From NCBI GenBank assembly GCA_048013815.1, contig CM106586.1, positions 8,060,001-8,124,000 on the forward strand: a stretch of DNA of 64,000 bases, read 5' to 3'. This DNA is from Setoptus koraiensis (lineage: Eukaryota; Arthropoda). How positions within the stretch are numbered: the first letter of the stretch is position 1; each line of letters opens with the position of its first letter. The position numbers were made by a program, and so were the translations under genes. Below, in pieces: positions 63,972 through 64,000 of the stretch. The notes beneath the pieces were generated by a model. The model was given only the letters and a program-made list of their open reading frames with translations, did no database searches and was not told the origin of the DNA.

Positions 63972-64000
63972 TTGGCAGCCAGTGAAGGTTCGAGACGATC
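63972..64000 (+). CDS. Nubp2: NUBP2 exon 2, partial
   Basis: Completes Gly, then WQPVKVRDD, equivalent to WVPVYTDE (fly) and WAPVFLDRE (human). Continues beyond the window. Confidence 0.75.

Overview
The window is animal nuclear DNA, most likely from an arthropod (a chelicerate such as a mite would fit; this is inference from gene content and sequence style, not proof). The genes are spliced and the introns are long and GC-rich. CAA/CAG repeats are so frequent that many proteins carry long Gln, Asn, Ser and His tracts. No bacterial, organellar, viral or CRISPR features were seen.

Most of the window (8003-61610, minus strand) is one gene: a RasGRF-type Ras/Rho guanine nucleotide exchange factor. 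I reconstructed eleven coding exons with consistent phase that join into about 3,898 codons, roughly three times the vertebrate length. The order is the family's own: PH1, coiled coil, IQ motif, DH (RhoGEF), PH2, RasGEF-N, CDC25 RasGEF. Low-complexity insertions split PH1 and PH2, and about 1,900 residues separate RasGEF-N from CDC25. Intron 1 is 23.8 kb and intron 7 is 15.5 kb. Intron 7 holds a 752-codon open exon (16363-18618) that looks like an alternative first exon for a short isoform, and a 734-bp broken Tc1-type DNA transposon.

Left of RasGRF, after an intergenic stretch of about 3 kb, a second minus-strand gene starts near 4904 and runs off the left edge without a stop. At least 1,634 codons are visible; I could not assign it to a family. 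Right of RasGRF, and divergent from it, are two compact plus-strand genes only 73 bp apart: mitochondrial ribosomal protein bL34m (63322-63549) and the first exons of NUBP2, a cytosolic Fe-S scaffold ATPase (63623 onward), whose first intron appears to be of the rare GC-AG class.

The non-coding DNA has four recurring signatures: many GGGGCCC-type palindromes, many perfect short inverted repeats of unrelated sequence, GTTACGTAAC palindromes joined to CA runs, and short tandem repeats. The most unusual signal is that every RasGRF 3' splice site is preceded by a long stretch without any AG dinucleotide (60 to 272 nt).
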